Shown one piece after another: positions 62,585 through 64,000 of a DNA stretch of 64,000 nt. How positions within the stretch are numbered: position 1 is the stretch's first letter; every line of letters begins with the position of its first letter. The stretch covers positions 1-64,000 of the forward strand of contig NZ_LMUF01000027.1 in the NCBI RefSeq assembly GCF_009766085.1, written 5' to 3'. Under the pieces are notes generated by a model. That model saw only the letters and a program-made list of their open reading frames with translations. It searched no databases and was not told where the DNA came from. Source of the DNA: Burkholderia sp. S171 (GTDB taxonomy: Bacteria; Pseudomonadota; Gammaproteobacteria; Burkholderiales; Burkholderiaceae). A program made the translations under genes and the position numbers.

Positions 62585-64000
62585 GACTTCCTCCTGAAGC
62601 GCGCAACGAGCCGGCCGAGCCACGAACCACCGGTTTTTACGGGCTTGCCCGCCGCCTGACGTCCAAGCGATTCAAACAGTTGGCGCAATACGACCTTCGC
62701 CGCGCCTTCGAGCATCCGTCCGCCCACGGCGGCGACCTTGCCCGAAACTTGTGCCTCATAGTCGTAGCTGAGCCGCGTGCCGGTACCTTGCGGCGTAAGT
62801 TCCACGAGACCATTGCCACGCGCGCTGCCCAGCGACGACATGCCTGCGCCGGCGAGACGCAACCGGTGCGGTGGATCGAGATCGGACAGCGTGATCTCCG
62901 CTTCGAAGCGCGCCTTGATCATCCCCACACCCACGGTCACATCGGCGCGATATGCGTTCTCACCCTTCGCTTCAAGCGCGTGACAACCGGGGATCACCTT
63001 GGCGAGCGCGTTCGGATCGAGCAGCACGGCGAAGATCGCTTCCGGCGATGCAGCGAGATCCACGCTGCCTTGCGCGGTCAGTGCTTTGCCGCCCGGCAAG
63101 ACTGGCTTCTTCTGTTGCGTCTCCCGGAACTCGGGCCGCGAAGGTTCCGGGTCATCGATACCGACCAGCGCCATGACTTTCGAAGGCGTAAGCGGCAAAC
63201 GGATGTCCTCTACGCCGAGCGCGTCGGCCACTGCATTCGCTATGCAGGGCGGCGTGCTCATGTTGTTGCCTTCACCCAGCCCCTTGGCGCCAAGAGGCGT
63301 GAAAGGCGATGGCGTCTCCAGATGAATGATCATTGGATCGGGTACTTCGCAGGTGGTCGGCATCAGGTAATCGGCTAGCGTGCCGGACTGAAAGCTGCCG
63401 TCGGAGCCATATCGAAACTCTTCCATCAACGCCGCGCCAAGTCCTTGCGCGAAGGCCCCGCGAATCTGGCCGTCGGCGAGTGCGGGGTTCAGCAGCGTGC
63501 CGGCATCGTGCGCGGTCACATAGCGGTCGATCCGCACGCGCCCCGTTGCACGATCCACTTCCACGCCGCACATATCGAAGGCAAAACCATAAGCCGCCGA
63601 CGTATTGATGCGGTCCTGCTCATCGGGCGCGTCCATGTTTTCCGGCGTCCAGAACACCGTCTCGCGCAGACCCGGTTCTTCGCCTTCAGGCAGCAACGCA
63701 GGCGCCCAATGCGGGGCGTTGCTGGCTACGCGGCCGAAGGGCATTGCGCTCGATTCGTCGTTTGCTTGGTAGATGCGTCCGCCTTCAAAACGGATATCGT
63801 CCGGCTTGCACTTGAGCTGCGACGAAACAATGCGCGCCAGCTTGTCGCGCACTCGCACGGCCGCGAGATGCACCGTGCCGGCGACCGCTCCAGCGAAGCG
63901 GCTCGAATAATTGCCGGCTGCCACCGACCACGCGTCCTTGTGCGTATCGAACTCGACGTTCACCACGATCTCGTGCGGCGCGAGCCCGAGCACATCCGCG
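62581..64000 (-). CDS. Molybdenum-hydroxylase large subunit fused to CoxG (SRPBCC) domain, partial
   Basis: The gene runs off the right edge; 470 residues of its C-terminus are seen. The first part is the second half of a CoxL/xanthine dehydrogenase Mo-binding subunit (GVEVDRATGRVRIDRYVTAHDAGTLLNPALADGQIRGAFAQGLGAALMEE, then PLGAKGLGEGNNMSTPPCIANAVADAL with the conserved active-site Glu). After a KKPVLPGGKALT linker comes a CoxG-like SRPBCC domain (SVDLAASPEAIFAVLLDPNALAKVIPGCHALEAKG to the end), normally a separate gene for enzyme maturation or membrane anchoring. The substrate is probably an aromatic or N-heterocyclic compound or aldehyde. Confidence 0.92.
   Translation of the reverse strand, partial: ADVLGLAPHEIVVNVEFDTHKDAWSVAAGNYSSRFAGAVAGTVHLAAVRVRDKLARIVSSQLKCKPDDIRFEGGRIYQANDESSAMPFGRVASNAPHWAPALLPEGEEPGLRETVFWTPENMDAPDEQDRINTSAAYGFAFDMCGVEVDRATGRVRIDRYVTAHDAGTLLNPALADGQIRGAFAQGLGAALMEEFRYGSDGSFQSGTLADYLMPTTCEVPDPMIIHLETPSPFTPLGAKGLGEGNNMSTPPCIANAVADALGVEDIRLPLTPSKVMALVGIDDPEPSRPEFRETQQKKPVLPGGKALTAQGSVDLAASPEAIFAVLLDPNALAKVIPGCHALEAKGENAYRADVTVGVGMIKARFEAEITLSDLDPPHRLRLAGAGMSSLGSARGNGLVELTPQGTGTRLSYDYEAQVSGKVAAVGGRMLEGAAKVVLRQLFESLGRQAAGKPVKTGGSWLGRLVARFRRKS

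Noticed and set aside
1..64000. CRISPR arrays, tRNA or rRNA genes, insertion sequences or prophage
   Set aside because: No regularly spaced repeats, cloverleaf candidates, transposase motifs or phage structural genes were recognised on either strand.

Overview
This is a high-GC chromosomal or megaplasmid segment from a betaproteobacterium of the Burkholderiaceae, most like Caballeronia, Paraburkholderia or Burkholderia. The indications are several trimeric-type Burkholderia porins, a BetR-type regulator, many two-component systems, LysR/AraC/ArsR regulators and numerous small catabolic operons. All identifications come from reading the translations and DNA by eye; no database search was run. 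No rRNA, tRNA, CRISPR array, phage or insertion sequence was recognised.

Layout. 0.2-4.7 kb: a leftward operon with a TIM-barrel isomerase, a 2-oxoglutarate/Fe(II)-type oxygenase, and a polar amino-acid ABC importer whose permease and ATPase are fused; a near-perfect 24-bp palindrome lies in front of it. 5.2-7.4 kb: a tiny lipoprotein, a 4-cresol dehydrogenase/vanillyl-alcohol oxidase-type flavoprotein and a Tat-exported partner, ending beside a truncated gene. 8.3-13.2 kb: a translationally coupled three-gene signalling operon (hybrid kinase, REC-PAS-PAS kinase, LuxR-type regulator). 13.4-17.4 kb: an MFS carrier, a periplasmic binding-like protein and OmpW. 17.9-22.8 kb: a BetR-REC regulator converging on an operon of helicase, molybdopterin-binding-like periplasmic protein and hybrid kinase. 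22.9-28.1 kb: a GST, a small membrane protein, a lone receiver, and a 4-hydroxyproline catabolic pair (epimerase and DapA-like deaminase, divergent) with an AraC/PAS regulator.

28.3-38.2 kb is the most coherent region and the main finding: a molybdenum regulon. It encodes a ModE-like DNA-binding protein without its molybdate-binding half, a separate di-Mop molbindin, a molybdate/tungstate ABC importer (binding protein plus permease-ATPase fusion), a NifQ-like protein, a DUF2325 protein, an unknown 167-residue protein, a porin, a molybdopterin-domain-like protein and a beta-propeller lipoprotein. Five 24-bp dyads of one design (9-N6-9, half-site CGTWATATW) precede these genes and match the form of ModE boxes. 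They tie poorly characterised genes (28420, DUF2325, porin, lipoprotein, SUOX-like domain) to molybdenum supply in a segment with no nitrogenase genes.

38.2-64 kb: an OmpR-type regulator, a DHA2 drug exporter, small proteins, motAB, a decayed NTF2-like gene, a second porin closely related to the first, aspartate 4-decarboxylase, a UvrA-like protein, an ArsR/old-yellow-enzyme pair, a RibD-like reductase, and a LysR regulator next to a leftward catabolic operon. That operon holds a xanthine dehydrogenase-type molybdenum hydroxylase (large subunit fused to a CoxG domain and cut by the window edge), FAD and 2Fe-2S subunits, acyl-CoA synthetase, enoyl-CoA hydratase, GMC oxidoreductase and an MHS-type transporter. 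The operon probably takes up an organic acid, oxidises it and activates it as a CoA thioester, and its molybdenum enzyme would draw on the metal imported by the upstream region.
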